The notes: generated from the letters alone by a model not told the origin. A stretch of 64,000 nucleotides of DNA from Aphanothece hegewaldii CCALA 016 (GCF_003007785.1 NZ_PXOH01000006.1:62001-126000), one strand, 5' to 3'. Shown: positions 10,703 through 19,727, counted from the first letter of the stretch. Numbers and translations are program-made.

Positions 10703-11138
10703 TACATACTGGGTTTGGAAACCAAACCCCTACGCGTAATTTATCGGTTTTGATTAGATTGATTTTGTTTATATTGCGTCTGTGTTCTATGATACATTTT
10801 ATTGTATACATATTTTTACATACTGGGTTTGGAAACCAAACCCCTACTTTTGGGGGACAATTTCTTACATACTGGGTTTGGAAACCAAACCCCTACGCGT
10901 AATTTATCGGTTTTGATTAGATTGATTTTGTTTATATTGCGTCTGTGTTCTATGATACATTTTATTGTATACATATTTTTACATACTGGGTTTGGAAACC
11001 AAACCCCTACTTTTGGGGGACAATTTCTTACATACTGGGTTTGGAAACCAAACCCCTACGCGTAATTTATCGGTTTTGATTAGATTGATTTTGTTTATAT
11101 TGCGTCTGTGTTCTATGATACATTTTATTGCATACATA
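10703..11138. repeat. 163-bp tandem repeat, 2.7 copies, each holding two GGTTTGG palindromes
   Basis: Units start at 10703, 10866 and 11029 (TACATACTGGG), an exact 163-bp period; the third stops at about 11138. Each full unit has the dispersed palindrome at +8 and +122, separated by an AT-rich spacer and by TTTTGGGGGACAATTTC. Copies look virtually identical, which suggests recent expansion. Overlapping in-frame stretches across it are products of the repeat and not genes. Confidence 0.9.
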
Positions 11139-11283
11139 GAAAAAATAAAACATTATTATTTAATATATTTATTTTATTAATACAAAATCAAAAACACCCT
11201 AGCCAAAAACTCATCTTTAGATATAGGTCTTGGGAAAATCAACTGGATATGATAGAAAGACGACTATAATAAACGCAAACATC

Positions 11284-11574
11284 ATGAATATCAGTAATTT
11301 AGAAGCTTTGACCCAAAAAACAGCGATTTTCTCGATTAATGCCTATCAAAATCATATTTCACCAAAAAAAGGCTTTTCTTGTTCCCACAGATTGTTATAT
11401 GGTGGACTTTCTTGCTCAGATTATGTAAAAGACTTGTTCTTGCATCAAGATTTATCGCAGGTTATTGGAATGACAAGACAGCGTTTTGGAGATTGTGCGA
11501 AAGCGAGTTTAGAATTACGAAAACTAAAAAGTAGTAGCGGATGTATTATTATTCCTTGTTGCGTTCCTATCTAG
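11284..11574 (+). CDS. YidD-family protein (membrane insertion efficiency factor paralogue)
   Basis: 96 residues from ATG 11284; an in-frame TTG at 11230 is less likely. AIFSINAYQNHISPKKGFSC (part), then HRLLYGGLSCSDYVKDLF and RQRFGDCAKASLELRK follow the YidD/DUF37 pattern A-Y-Q-x-x-I-S-P-x-x-G-x-x-C...C-S-x-Y. The variant with SHRLLYGG in place of RFxPTC is a distinct subgroup from canonical YidD, which helps membrane protein insertion with YidC. The C-terminus carries another Cys cluster (SGCIIIPCC). It lies right after the 163-bp repeat and converges with the histidine kinase gene with 8 bp overlap. Confidence 0.7.
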   Translation: MNISNLEALTQKTAIFSINAYQNHISPKKGFSCSHRLLYGGLSCSDYVKDLFLHQDLSQVIGMTRQRFGDCAKASLELRKLKSSSGCIIIPCCVPI

Positions 11575-13444
11575 GCCAATGAAAATAAAAAGTAGTGCCT
11601 TGTCCTTCAAAAGATTCTAGCCAGATATTACCCCCTTCAGACTCAAGGATTTTTTTAACGATCGATAATCCTATTCCCGTATTTTCATTATTAGTACTCG
11701 CTTTGAGGGTTTGAAAGATATCGAAAACTCGTTCATAGTTTTCCGGTGCAATACCAGGCCCGTCATCAGCTACACTGAATTGATAGTATTGTTGTTGATC
11801 GATCGCCGCGATCTCGATTCGTCCATTTGGGCGATCGTGATGTTTAATCGCATTACTAATCAGATTAGAAAAGATTTGGGACAAAAGCAACCGTTTAGTA
11901 TTAAGAGTGGGTAGATTGTTTTGTATAACGATCGTAAAAGTAGAAGGAGGAGCTAAAGAGTCGAGGATTTCGTCTAGCAGTTCATTAACATCTACGGTTT
12001 GGCTTGTGGTATCATTTCGACCAACGCGAGAATAGACTAATAAACCATCGATCAGATCCTCCATACGCTGTACTCGTTGTTGCAAGAGTGTCATATTATG
12101 GAAATTATCTTCATTTAACTGCTCACTTAGATCTTCCGCGATCCATGTCGAAAGATTTGTAATAGCTCGTAATGGAGCTTTGAGATCGTGAGAGACTATA
12201 TAAACAAAACGATCTAATTCTTGATTACGTTCGCTTAACAGTTGAGTCGTTTGTGTTAGAGATGTGTTTAACTGTTGTAGATCTTCGGATTGTTCTTGTA
12301 GTAACAGTTCGGATTTCTTGCGATCGCTAATATCAAGTAAGGTGACAATAACCTGATCCGATGATTCTTCCATTTCGGGAAACCTGATCGTAAATAAAAC
12401 ATTAAGAAGCTTTCCTTTTAACGTTTTTACTACCGTTTCCCCAGAAAACAGCGTACAGTTAGCAGCCATTGCTAATAGTTGTTCGATAAAAATTTCGACT
12501 GTTTCGGGTAAAAAAATCTGCCCTAACGATCCCAAAAGTTGCTCTTTATTTTCCGCCTCAAACATTTGTACTGTCATAGAATTAACATCAAGTATCTGTA
12601 TACGATTGATCATTTCAGATACAAAATCTGGATGCTCAGTAAAATATTGACGAAAATCTTCTACACCTTGGGCTTTAAGTTTATTAAATACCGCTTTGAC
12701 TTGAGAGAAATCTTCTTCCCAAATGGATACACCCACCGCTTCAAAAATATAGCGAAAACGAGAATCACTCTGACGCAGGGCTGTTTCTAAACGTTGCTGT
12801 ACCCTAAGCTCTTGTGCGAGAATGTGGTTAGCGGTTTCGGCTACCTGCATTTTTCTGACGGCGAACTCGGCGTGTTTGCGATCGCTAATATTTCGTATTA
12901 ACCAGAGCCAAGACACAGAGCCATTCTCTTGTTGATGCAAAACTGATATGGTTATTGCTGCTGTGAACATCTCACCCCAACGAGGCTTTATATTGAGTTC
13001 CCATTCTGAAATTTTTGCCTCTTCTAGTAACTTATTTAGTTTCGAGCGAAAAATGGGACGCTCTTGAGTTGGAATAAAAATCGTCAGGGGTTTACCTACT
13101 AGGTATTGCTGAGGAACTTTCAATAACTCAGTTGCCGCGAGGTTTGCCTGTTGGATAATGCCTGCGCCATCGGTGACGAGATAGCCATCGGGGGCAGACT
13201 CAAACAAATCTTGATAACGTTTGCGTTCAACTTCGACTTGAATTCGAGCTTGTTCTAATTCTTGGTTTTGTTGCAGGAGTTCTTCTTGAGCAACGTTTAA
13301 TTCTTCGAGGGCGACGGTTAATTCTTCCACTGATTCTGTCAGCAGTTCGGGCGATAAATCAGCTATATTCGTGATTTGTTGATAAAATTGGGCAATTTGA
13401 GCGCGATTCCTTTGAAATTTTTTATAAACTTTATTTGATTCCAT
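11567..13444 (-). CDS. PAS-domain sensor histidine kinase
   Basis: 625 residues, no membrane segment, so a cytosolic sensor. Order: short N-terminus, coiled coil (38-78), PAS/PAC 1 (about 77-195), coiled linker, PAS-like domain 2 (about 225-378), coiled coil, HisKA with phosphoacceptor His419 (YIVSHDLKAPLRAIT), and HATPase (N-box NAIKHH, G1 DDGPGIAP, G2 GIGLSIVKKIL). The kinase core is of the bacteriophytochrome/KaiC-associated PAS type. No response regulator is adjacent. Residues 38-200 are strongly similar to the divergent diguanylate cyclase at 13890-15455, so both probably read a related input. Confidence 0.9.
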   Translation of the reverse strand: MESNKVYKKFQRNRAQIAQFYQQITNIADLSPELLTESVEELTVALEELNVAQEELLQQNQELEQARIQVEVERKRYQDLFESAPDGYLVTDGAGIIQQANLAATELLKVPQQYLVGKPLTIFIPTQERPIFRSKLNKLLEEAKISEWELNIKPRWGEMFTAAITISVLHQQENGSVSWLWLIRNISDRKHAEFAVRKMQVAETANHILAQELRVQQRLETALRQSDSRFRYIFEAVGVSIWEEDFSQVKAVFNKLKAQGVEDFRQYFTEHPDFVSEMINRIQILDVNSMTVQMFEAENKEQLLGSLGQIFLPETVEIFIEQLLAMAANCTLFSGETVVKTLKGKLLNVLFTIRFPEMEESSDQVIVTLLDISDRKKSELLLQEQSEDLQQLNTSLTQTTQLLSERNQELDRFVYIVSHDLKAPLRAITNLSTWIAEDLSEQLNEDNFHNMTLLQQRVQRMEDLIDGLLVYSRVGRNDTTSQTVDVNELLDEILDSLAPPSTFTIVIQNNLPTLNTKRLLLSQIFSNLISNAIKHHDRPNGRIEIAAIDQQQYYQFSVADDGPGIAPENYERVFDIFQTLKASTNNENTGIGLSIVKKILESEGGNIWLESFEGQGTTFYFHWPR

Positions 13445-13853
13445 TTTTTTTGGCCAAACTACTGTTTTTGCTAATTATGTATCAATCATTTAATTTTTCT
13501 TTAAGAATGATTTTGTGTTAACTAAATTATTAAGGATTAAACTAAATTTTTAATATACTTTTAGTTATAGATTTGTCTGGCAAAAAGTTGCAAATTCTCT
13601 AATATACCTCAAAATTATGATATTTTTACTTTTTTTATATCTAGAGTATGATTATTGAGTTAATCAGTGGTAATCGAACTAAAATATAAGCTGACCTAAA
13701 AAAGATTGAAATTAGGTAAATACAAGTAAACTACTCGATAAATTTACTTTTTCTGTAAACTTGAGTAACTAATTTCAATATAAGTATAAATGTTCCCTAA
13801 GCGACGCAAGAATTAATTTTCGATATATTGATAAATCTTAATAGTTATAATTC
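13445..13853. other. Divergent intergenic region, 409 bp
   Basis: AT-rich spacer between the start of the histidine kinase gene and the diguanylate cyclase gene. It must carry both promoters. I see no palindrome, RNA gene or open frame I can support in it. Confidence 0.6.
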
Positions 13854-13889
13854 ATGACTCCGCAACACAATTATAAAATCAAGAGAAAA

Positions 13890-15455
13890 ATGAAATCAGG
13901 CGAATTTAGACAAAAATCTGCTCATAATTACGCTCAAATCGCCGACTTTTATCATGAAATGTCCAGTTTATTGAAAAGCCGCTCTAAACAGAATATAGAA
14001 CCCCTTGAAGAACTGACGGTTGCCCTCGAAGAATTAAACGTGGCTCAAGAAGAACTCCTACAACAAAATAAAGAATTAGAACAAGCTCGAACTCAAGTCG
14101 AAACCGAGCGCCAACGTTATCAAGATTTATTTGAATTAGCCCCCGATGGCTATATCGTCACCGATGACGCAGGCACTATCCAACAGGCGAACCGTGCTGC
14201 TGCTGAGTTATTGAAAGTTCCCCAGCAATACTTGGCGGGTAAACCCCTGATGATTTTTATTCCATCATCTGAGCTTTTGCTTTTTCACTTGAAACTTAGT
14301 CAATTAAAACAAGGGGAAAAAATCCCAGAATGGGAACTAAATCTAAAACCGCGTTGGGGCAACATATTTACAGCAGCAATTACCCTATCAGAATTACCAC
14401 AACCCCAAAATAACTCTGTATCTTGGCTTTGGTTGATTCGGGATATTAGCGATCGCAAACGAACCGAAGCCACTAACCAAATGCTTAAACAAGAACTGTG
14501 GAAGCAACAACAAACAGAAGCTATTTTACGTGAAAGTGAGGCTCGTTTTCGGAGTTTGTTTGAAAATTCCCCAGTTGCTTATATGTTACTCGATGATCAA
14601 GGACGTTACTTAGATGTCAATGAGCAACTCTGTAATTTATTAGGATACACCAGCGAAGAACTTTTAGGTAAGAGTTTTGGTGAATTTTGGTCGCCCGAAA
14701 TGAAACCCTTTTTTGACCAACAATTTGTTTATAGCAAAAACAACGAAATTATGCGCCTAGAAGTGCCACTTATTGCTAAAAATGGCGATCAACTCACCGT
14801 TTTATTAGAAGGTCGTAACATCTACCATAAAAACTGTAAATTTGTCAAGACCCATTGTATTTTATATAATATCACTGAGCGCAAACTTATTGAAGAAGAT
14901 CTTCGTCATGCCCACATGGAGTTAGGACGAATCAATCAAGAGTTAAAACATTTAGTTAATATCGATGCACTGACTCAAATTGCTAATCGTCGGTGTTTTG
15001 ATCGAGTCTTAGAAAAAGAATGGCAACGTCTCCAAAGAGAACAACAACCTTTGTCTTTAATTCTCTTTGATGTAGATTATTTTAAGCTTTATAACGACTA
15101 TTATGGTCATCAAAAAGGCGATCAATGTTTATTTAAAATTGCTCAGGCTGTCAAAGAAGCGGTTTATCGTTCGGCTGATTTAGTGGCTCGCTATGGTGGT
15201 GAAGAATTTGCCATTATTTTACCGAATGTTAACACAGAAGGAGCGATCGAGGTGATTAATCGAATTCAAACGAGCATTTCATCTTTAGGTATTCCTCATC
15301 AACAGTCTCCAGTAAGTGATGTTGTTACGGTAAGCTTTGGTGTAGCAAGTCTTGTTCCAGAAAAAGATCGATCGTTTATGCTGATTTCTCAAGCGGATCA
15401 GGCTCTTTACAAAGCTAAACAACAAGGGCGTAATCAATACATTATAGCAACGTAG
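13890..15455 (+). CDS. PAS-PAS-GGDEF diguanylate cyclase
   Basis: 521 residues from ATG 13890, chosen because MKSGEFRQKSAHNYAQIADFY aligns with the start of the paralogous kinase; ATG 13854 would add 12 residues. In the 13854 numbering: coiled coil 50-90, PAS/PAC 1 (90-202), PAS/PAC 2 (228-345), GGDEF domain (about 366-533). The signature is GGEEF at 448-452, so the active site for c-di-GMP synthesis is intact, and an inhibitory site RxxD (Arg439-Asp442) lies five residues before it, predicting product feedback. No EAL domain. The N-terminal half is homologous to the neighbouring kinase, a duplicated input with a different output. Confidence 0.9.
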   Translation: MKSGEFRQKSAHNYAQIADFYHEMSSLLKSRSKQNIEPLEELTVALEELNVAQEELLQQNKELEQARTQVETERQRYQDLFELAPDGYIVTDDAGTIQQANRAAAELLKVPQQYLAGKPLMIFIPSSELLLFHLKLSQLKQGEKIPEWELNLKPRWGNIFTAAITLSELPQPQNNSVSWLWLIRDISDRKRTEATNQMLKQELWKQQQTEAILRESEARFRSLFENSPVAYMLLDDQGRYLDVNEQLCNLLGYTSEELLGKSFGEFWSPEMKPFFDQQFVYSKNNEIMRLEVPLIAKNGDQLTVLLEGRNIYHKNCKFVKTHCILYNITERKLIEEDLRHAHMELGRINQELKHLVNIDALTQIANRRCFDRVLEKEWQRLQREQQPLSLILFDVDYFKLYNDYYGHQKGDQCLFKIAQAVKEAVYRSADLVARYGGEEFAIILPNVNTEGAIEVINRIQTSISSLGIPHQQSPVSDVVTVSFGVASLVPEKDRSFMLISQADQALYKAKQQGRNQYIIAT

Positions 15456-15482
15456 ATACGGGGCATGGCGCGTCTCTACAGT
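15456..15482. repeat. Fragment of a dispersed GGCGCGTCTCTAC repeat
   Basis: CATGGCGCGTCTCTACAG directly after the diguanylate cyclase gene. Related pieces occur at about 7478-7505 (ATGGCGCGTCTGTAC, then GCGTTTCTAC) and 36001 (GTAGAGACGC). These look like half-palindromes of one intergenic repeat family. Confidence 0.5.
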
Positions 15483-15515
15483 CGAGTCATGGAAGATGAA
15501 TATCCAATCAATTTT

Positions 15516-15578
15516 AGAGGGATATAGAGGGATTTAGCGGGATTTAGCGGGATTTAGACGGATTTAGCGGGATTTAGG
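15516..15578. repeat. GGGATTTAGC short tandem array
   Basis: About six 10-bp units (GGGATTTAGC, with GGGATATAGA and ACGGATTTAG variants) leading directly into the left hairpin of the module at 15583. Confidence 0.75.
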
Positions 15579-15582
15579 TAGC

Positions 15583-15738
15583 CAGTGAATGAATTCACTG
15601 TCTTAGAGCTTAAGTCGGCGGGGCTTACAGGGTGCGGACGCAGGTTCCGCACACAGCCCCTTGTTAAAACCGACTCCAGACAAGGCTTATAGTCCATTTT
15701 AATGGACTTTAGCTATTAGGCAGTGAATTTATTCACTG
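15583..15738. repeat. Four-hairpin module, copy 1, carrying a nested 41-nt element
   Basis: Hairpins: A CAGTGAATGAATTCACTG 15583-15600; B with arms AGTCGG (15613-15618) and CCGACT (15670-15675); C AGTCCATTTTAATGGACT 15691-15708; D CAGTGAATTTATTCACTG 15721-15738. Hairpin B is split by an inserted element at 15620-15660. The same order A-B-C-D is found at 15869-15979 and 29020-29133. Confidence 0.9.
15620..15660. repeat. Nested mini-hairpin element, copy 1
   Basis: Outer stem GGGGCT (15620-15625) with AGCCCC (15655-15660). Inner stem GTGCGGA (15632-15638) with TCCGCAC (15646-15652), loop CGCAGGT. It interrupts hairpin B of the surrounding module. A second copy is at 22503-22543 with a different inner stem but the same loop. 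Confidence 0.85.
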
Positions 15739-15841
15739 ACGGACTTGTTCACTGACGGACTTGTTTACTGACGGACTTGTTCACTGACGGACTTATTGAC
15801 TACGGACTTGTTCACTGACGGACTTGTTCACTGACGGACTT
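15739..15841. repeat. 16-bp tandem array (ACGGACTTGTTCACTG)
   Basis: About six units starting at the last base of hairpin D; each unit ends with TTCACTG, the right arm of that hairpin. One unit is 15 bp. Confidence 0.85.
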
Positions 15842-15868
15842 AGACGGATTTAGACGGATTTAGGTAGC

Positions 15869-15979
15869 CAGTGAATGAATTCACTGTCTTAGAGCTTAAG
15901 TCGGTTTAAACCGACTCCAGACAAGGCTTATAGTCCATTTTAATGGACTTTAGCTATTAGGCAGTGAATTTATTCACTG
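15869..15979. repeat. Four-hairpin module, copy 2
   Basis: A 15869-15886, B AGTCGGTTTAAACCGACT 15899-15916 (uninterrupted), C 15932-15949, D 15962-15979. It shows what copy 1 looked like before the nested insertion. Confidence 0.9.
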
Positions 15980-16169
15980 ACGGACTTGTTCACTGACGGA
16001 CTTATTCACTGACGGACTTGTTCACTGACGGACTTGTTTACTGACGGACTTGTTCACTGACGGACTTGTTGACTACGGACTTATTCACTGACGGACTTGT
16101 TGACTACGGACTTATTCACTGACGGACTTATTTACTGACGGACTTGTTGACTGACGGACTTGTTGACTG
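15980..16169. repeat. 16-bp tandem array, about 12 units
   Basis: Units of ACGGACTTGTTCACTG with G/A, T/C and 15-bp (TTGACT) variants, running from the end of hairpin D to 17 bases before the stop codon of the cheR gene. Direct repeats abut each other with no unique spacers, so this is not a CRISPR array. Confidence 0.9.
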
Positions 16170-16185
16170 ACGGACTGTAATACAT

Positions 16186-18045
16186 TCAAGAATCGCTTTT
16201 TTGTTCTTCCATCAATAAAATAGCGCCTTGAATAGTTTGTCGGTTGTCAACGAGGGGCGTAAAAGTGACTCGACATTTAATCGCTTTCCCGCGACGGTTA
16301 ATGGCATTTAATATTACTTCTTCTGGCTCATAGGATAAAGACGCTAGACAATTACGAATTGGCTGTAAGATCGGATCGACGGGTAAACCGATATCCAAAT
16401 TCAGAAAATACTTTCCTTGCACTTCATCAGCCCGTAAACCCCATAAATCCTCAGCTTTGTCATTCCAGATCAAGATCCTTAAATCTCGATCGATCACCAC
16501 AACACCACCCCGCATACTCCCTAAGATAGATGACAAAAAGGTATTAACTGAGTTAAGTTCGGTTGTGCGTCGGTGCAGTTCTTCATTGAGGGTTTGTAAT
16601 TCTTCATTAGAGGATTGTAGTTCCTCGTTCATCGTTTCTAGTTCTTCGTTGGTAGACTGTAATTCTTCGTTGGTGGTTTCTAGTTCTTCATTAGAGGATT
16701 GTAATTCTTCGTTGGTGGTTTCTAACTCTTCATTGGTAGACTGCAATTCCTCGTAAGCCATTTCTAACTCTTGGTTAGAGTGTTCGAGTTCCTGTTGCAG
16801 CCGTTTCGCACCAGAGACATCAGTAAAAGTAATCGCCGCTCCCATCAAACTACCGTTAAGATCGAATAACGGAGTTAACTGCACGTCAAAATATTGAGAT
16901 TCTCCAGAGGGGACTAACCATTCTATCTGTCGAAGAATAACGACGCGACATTCATTATAAACTTGATCAAGACAAGAGCGTAACTCAACAGGACGATAAG
17001 AAAGCTCTAAATCTTGTAAAGGACGGTTTAAATCCCGAGAAGCGAGTCCAAACAAATTACGTGCTCGCTCGTTGGCTAAGATTAAAAGACTGTTAATATC
17101 AACAACGACTTGGGCGACAGGATTAGCATCAAAACTAGCATCTCTTAAACGAACGTGTCGAGACAAATAATTTCCCTCCTCATCCTCACTCTCATTATTC
17201 ATCATTAATAGACGAGTTCGCAGATTTAATCGGGGCATTTGGCTAAAAATGCGTAATTTTAAATCTACTGGCGTAAAAGAGTTACTGTGACTGAGTAACA
17301 TTTCTGCTTTGCCTAAAAAAAGAAAGCCATTTTCATTAAGGGCGAAGTGAAAACGAGCAATTATTTTCGCTTGTGCTTCGGCATTAAAATACATCAAAGT
17401 GTTACGACAGACGAGCAAATCAATCCGAGAAATCGGCGCATCTTGTACTAAATTGTGGCGGCCAAAGATGACGCAACGACGTAAATCTTTACGAAATGTA
17501 TAATTACCGTTTGTCTGCTCAAAATATTGATCGAGCAGTTTGGGAGGAACACTCGCAATATCTTTAGCATTATAAGTAGCGTAACGTGCTAAATTGAGGG
17601 CTTCATCATCAAGATCGGTGGCATAAATTTTAACTCGTTCTCTAAATGCCTCTATTCCCAAAGTTTCCGCTAAAATCATAGTTAAGGTGTAAGCTTCTTG
17701 ACCCGATGCACATCCTGCTGTCCAAACTCGGATTGATTCTTGTTTTTCTTTGCGTTCGACGATTCGCGGTATGATTTCGCTACTGATGTAGTCCCAGGCT
17801 GGACGATCGCGGAAAAATGAGGTGACATTAATTAGTATTGTATTAAATAGCTCGGAAAATTCTTGCGGATGGACTTGTAAGTGATCTAAATAGTCGTTAA
17901 AGTCTTCTATAGCGATGGTTTGCATCCGTTTTCGTACCCGACGCATGAGACTGGAGCGTTTATAACCAGTAAAATCAAAACCTCGCACTCGTTTGATGTA
18001 ATTGAGTAAAGTTTCTAAACCTTGGTTCTGCTCTAAGTTACTCAT
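16186..18045 (-). CDS. cheR: CheR-type methyltransferase with coiled coil and PAS domains
   Basis: 619 residues. CheR N-terminal helices (about 8-60), then the SAM-binding domain (70-270: TSFFRDRPAWDY, WTAGCASGQEAYTL around 108-120, RIDLLVCRNTLMYF). A PAS domain follows (300-410), then a strikingly regular coiled coil of eight 7-residue repeats (about 432-490; ELQSTNE and ELETTNE types alternate), then a second PAS domain (500-615). CheR methylates Glu side chains of chemoreceptors. No receptor, CheA or CheW gene is nearby, so a non-chemotactic target is likely. It overlaps the upstream cheB gene by ATGA. Confidence 0.88.
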   Translation of the reverse strand: MSNLEQNQGLETLLNYIKRVRGFDFTGYKRSSLMRRVRKRMQTIAIEDFNDYLDHLQVHPQEFSELFNTILINVTSFFRDRPAWDYISSEIIPRIVERKEKQESIRVWTAGCASGQEAYTLTMILAETLGIEAFRERVKIYATDLDDEALNLARYATYNAKDIASVPPKLLDQYFEQTNGNYTFRKDLRRCVIFGRHNLVQDAPISRIDLLVCRNTLMYFNAEAQAKIIARFHFALNENGFLFLGKAEMLLSHSNSFTPVDLKLRIFSQMPRLNLRTRLLMMNNESEDEEGNYLSRHVRLRDASFDANPVAQVVVDINSLLILANERARNLFGLASRDLNRPLQDLELSYRPVELRSCLDQVYNECRVVILRQIEWLVPSGESQYFDVQLTPLFDLNGSLMGAAITFTDVSGAKRLQQELEHSNQELEMAYEELQSTNEELETTNEELQSSNEELETTNEELQSTNEELETMNEELQSSNEELQTLNEELHRRTTELNSVNTFLSSILGSMRGGVVVIDRDLRILIWNDKAEDLWGLRADEVQGKYFLNLDIGLPVDPILQPIRNCLASLSYEPEEVILNAINRRGKAIKCRVTFTPLVDNRQTIQGAILLMEEQKSDS

Positions 18046-19727
18046 GTTGGCTGGTACTTTGTCACTAAGTTAACTAACAGGGTGGCAATTTCGTGTAAAG
18101 GAACAATTTGATCAACACATTCTGTATTAATGGCTGCTTTAGGCATTCCATAATGTTCGGCGGTTGTTTTGTCTTGTGCTATCACAAAACCATTCATTTT
18201 TTTTATGGCTTGAATTCCCATTGCTCCATCTGAACCAGTACCTGTTAGAATAACAGCGATCGCCTGTTCTTTAAAACTAGCCGCCAAGGATTCTAGTAAT
18301 AAATCGCCCGAAGGTCGTAAAAAGTTGACTAATTCGGCGTGAGATAAGGAAAGCGTTTGATCTGGGTTTACTAATAAATGTTGATCGGGTGGAGCAATGT
18401 AGACGTTTCCTGGTGCTAGTATGTCCCCAGACTCGGCTTGTTTAACCTTTAATTCCGTACTCCGACTTAGAATATTCGCTAGTTGGCTAGGGTATTGGCG
18501 AGCGATATGTTGTACGATCGTAATAGCCGCCGGGAAATCCGCTTTTAAATCTGAGAGAATTTCGGCTAAAGCGCGAATTCCTCCAGCCGAAGCACACAGA
18601 GCTATTACTTGAAAATTTGGCTTTTTGTTGCTATTTAAAGAATTATTAGTCTTATCCTCTACTAATTCATCTTCTGACCATTCGATCTGACCATTCCCAT
18701 TCATGATTAACTCATTATTAATCGTTGATAAATTTTCGTTGCCCTCATCTCTAAGGAGTAGTTGGCGAACCAGACTCGCTCTTTGAGAAGCATCTTGTGA
18801 CTGCTGTTGAAAACGCTGTGCCGAGTAAGGCCGGTTATTTTTTTGCGCCTGTTGTGCCATTTTTACCGTTAATGCTGCTTTTTCTTCTAACGCCCTAAGA
18901 GCCGTCCAAAACGCCTCTTCTAGCTGCTCAGATTGAGAATTGATCAGGGTATGGGGTGAGAAAGCGTGACCCGTACGGCAACGATAACGTACTAATTTAT
19001 CGTCAACAATTTCCCATAAAACTCCGCCACATTCAGGACAGGCAAAAGGAGAAGGCGTTCCAGGTCGAGTGTTACTCTGCATCGCCTCTAACTCCAATTC
19101 TGCCATATCTGTTTCCATTTCCATTTCGTCAGACACGGCCTCTACCTCTTCTGTTTGAATTGGTTGATTTGCTAATTTCATTAAAACGGGGGCTATTTCT
19201 GCAATATTTAAAATATATTTGACGTGATCATTTTCGATCGCGTTTTTCGGCATCCCGTCAAACATCGCCTCTTCGGGGTTCTGCACCATTGTGATACCCC
19301 CTCTTTGTTCAACGGCGATTAGCCCCGCAGTTCCATCATCCAGTGTCCCAGATAGCACTACAGCCACCACTCTGGGGCCATAAACTCTAGCTGCTGTCCG
19401 GAATAATACATCAATAGCTGGACGAGTATTATTTTCTTTGGGTCCTTTGGCTATACGGACGTAACCATTTTTAATGATCAAATGATAATCGGGTGGGGCG
19501 ACATAAATACATCCCTGGGTGATTTTATCGCCATCTTTTGGGTGAAATGCTTTGAGCGTCCCAAAGCGATTTAAAATTTCTGGGAGTCTACTTCGGCTTT
19601 TGGCGGGAATGTGAACTACGACAAAGATAGTGGCTGGTATATCCTTCGGTAACGCCTGCACTAACTGTTTTAAGGCTTCTACCCCACCCGCCGAAGCACC
19701 AATGACTAAAATATCATGATTTTGCAT
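18042..19727 (-). CDS. cheB: Double-domain CheB methylesterase/deamidase
   Basis: 561 residues with no receiver domain. Two complete CheB catalytic domains: 1-190 (Ser12 in GASAGG, His39 in VVHIP, Asp130/131 in SGTLDDG) and 372-558 (Ser380 in CASAGG, His407 in VQHI, Asp500 in TGTGSDG). Between them lies a small zinc-ribbon-like motif, Cys230-x2-Cys233 with Cys250 and His254 (CPECGGVLWE...CRTGHAF), and a helical segment. Both triads look intact. CheB removes methyl groups added by CheR, and the pair is translationally coupled (4-bp overlap with cheR). Loss of the receiver means control must come from elsewhere, perhaps the PAS domains of the CheR partner. Confidence 0.88.
   Translation of the reverse strand: MQNHDILVIGASAGGVEALKQLVQALPKDIPATIFVVVHIPAKSRSRLPEILNRFGTLKAFHPKDGDKITQGCIYVAPPDYHLIIKNGYVRIAKGPKENNTRPAIDVLFRTAARVYGPRVVAVVLSGTLDDGTAGLIAVEQRGGITMVQNPEEAMFDGMPKNAIENDHVKYILNIAEIAPVLMKLANQPIQTEEVEAVSDEMEMETDMAELELEAMQSNTRPGTPSPFACPECGGVLWEIVDDKLVRYRCRTGHAFSPHTLINSQSEQLEEAFWTALRALEEKAALTVKMAQQAQKNNRPYSAQRFQQQSQDASQRASLVRQLLLRDEGNENLSTINNELIMNGNGQIEWSEDELVEDKTNNSLNSNKKPNFQVIALCASAGGIRALAEILSDLKADFPAAITIVQHIARQYPSQLANILSRSTELKVKQAESGDILAPGNVYIAPPDQHLLVNPDQTLSLSHAELVNFLRPSGDLLLESLAASFKEQAIAVILTGTGSDGAMGIQAIKKMNGFVIAQDKTTAEHYGMPKAAINTECVDQIVPLHEIATLLVNLVTKYQPT

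Noticed and set aside
10684-11180. Three overlapping open frames of 71-87 codons
   Set aside because: They repeat every 163 bp because the DNA does; the amino-acid sequence is a translation of the palindrome repeat with no protein likeness.
15739-16169. Possible CRISPR array
   Set aside because: The 16-bp direct repeats abut each other with no unique spacers and no cas genes are present; these are minisatellites.
16457-16756. Open frame opposite the cheR gene, Ser-rich
   Set aside because: It is the mirror of the heptad repeat of the coiled coil on the other strand.
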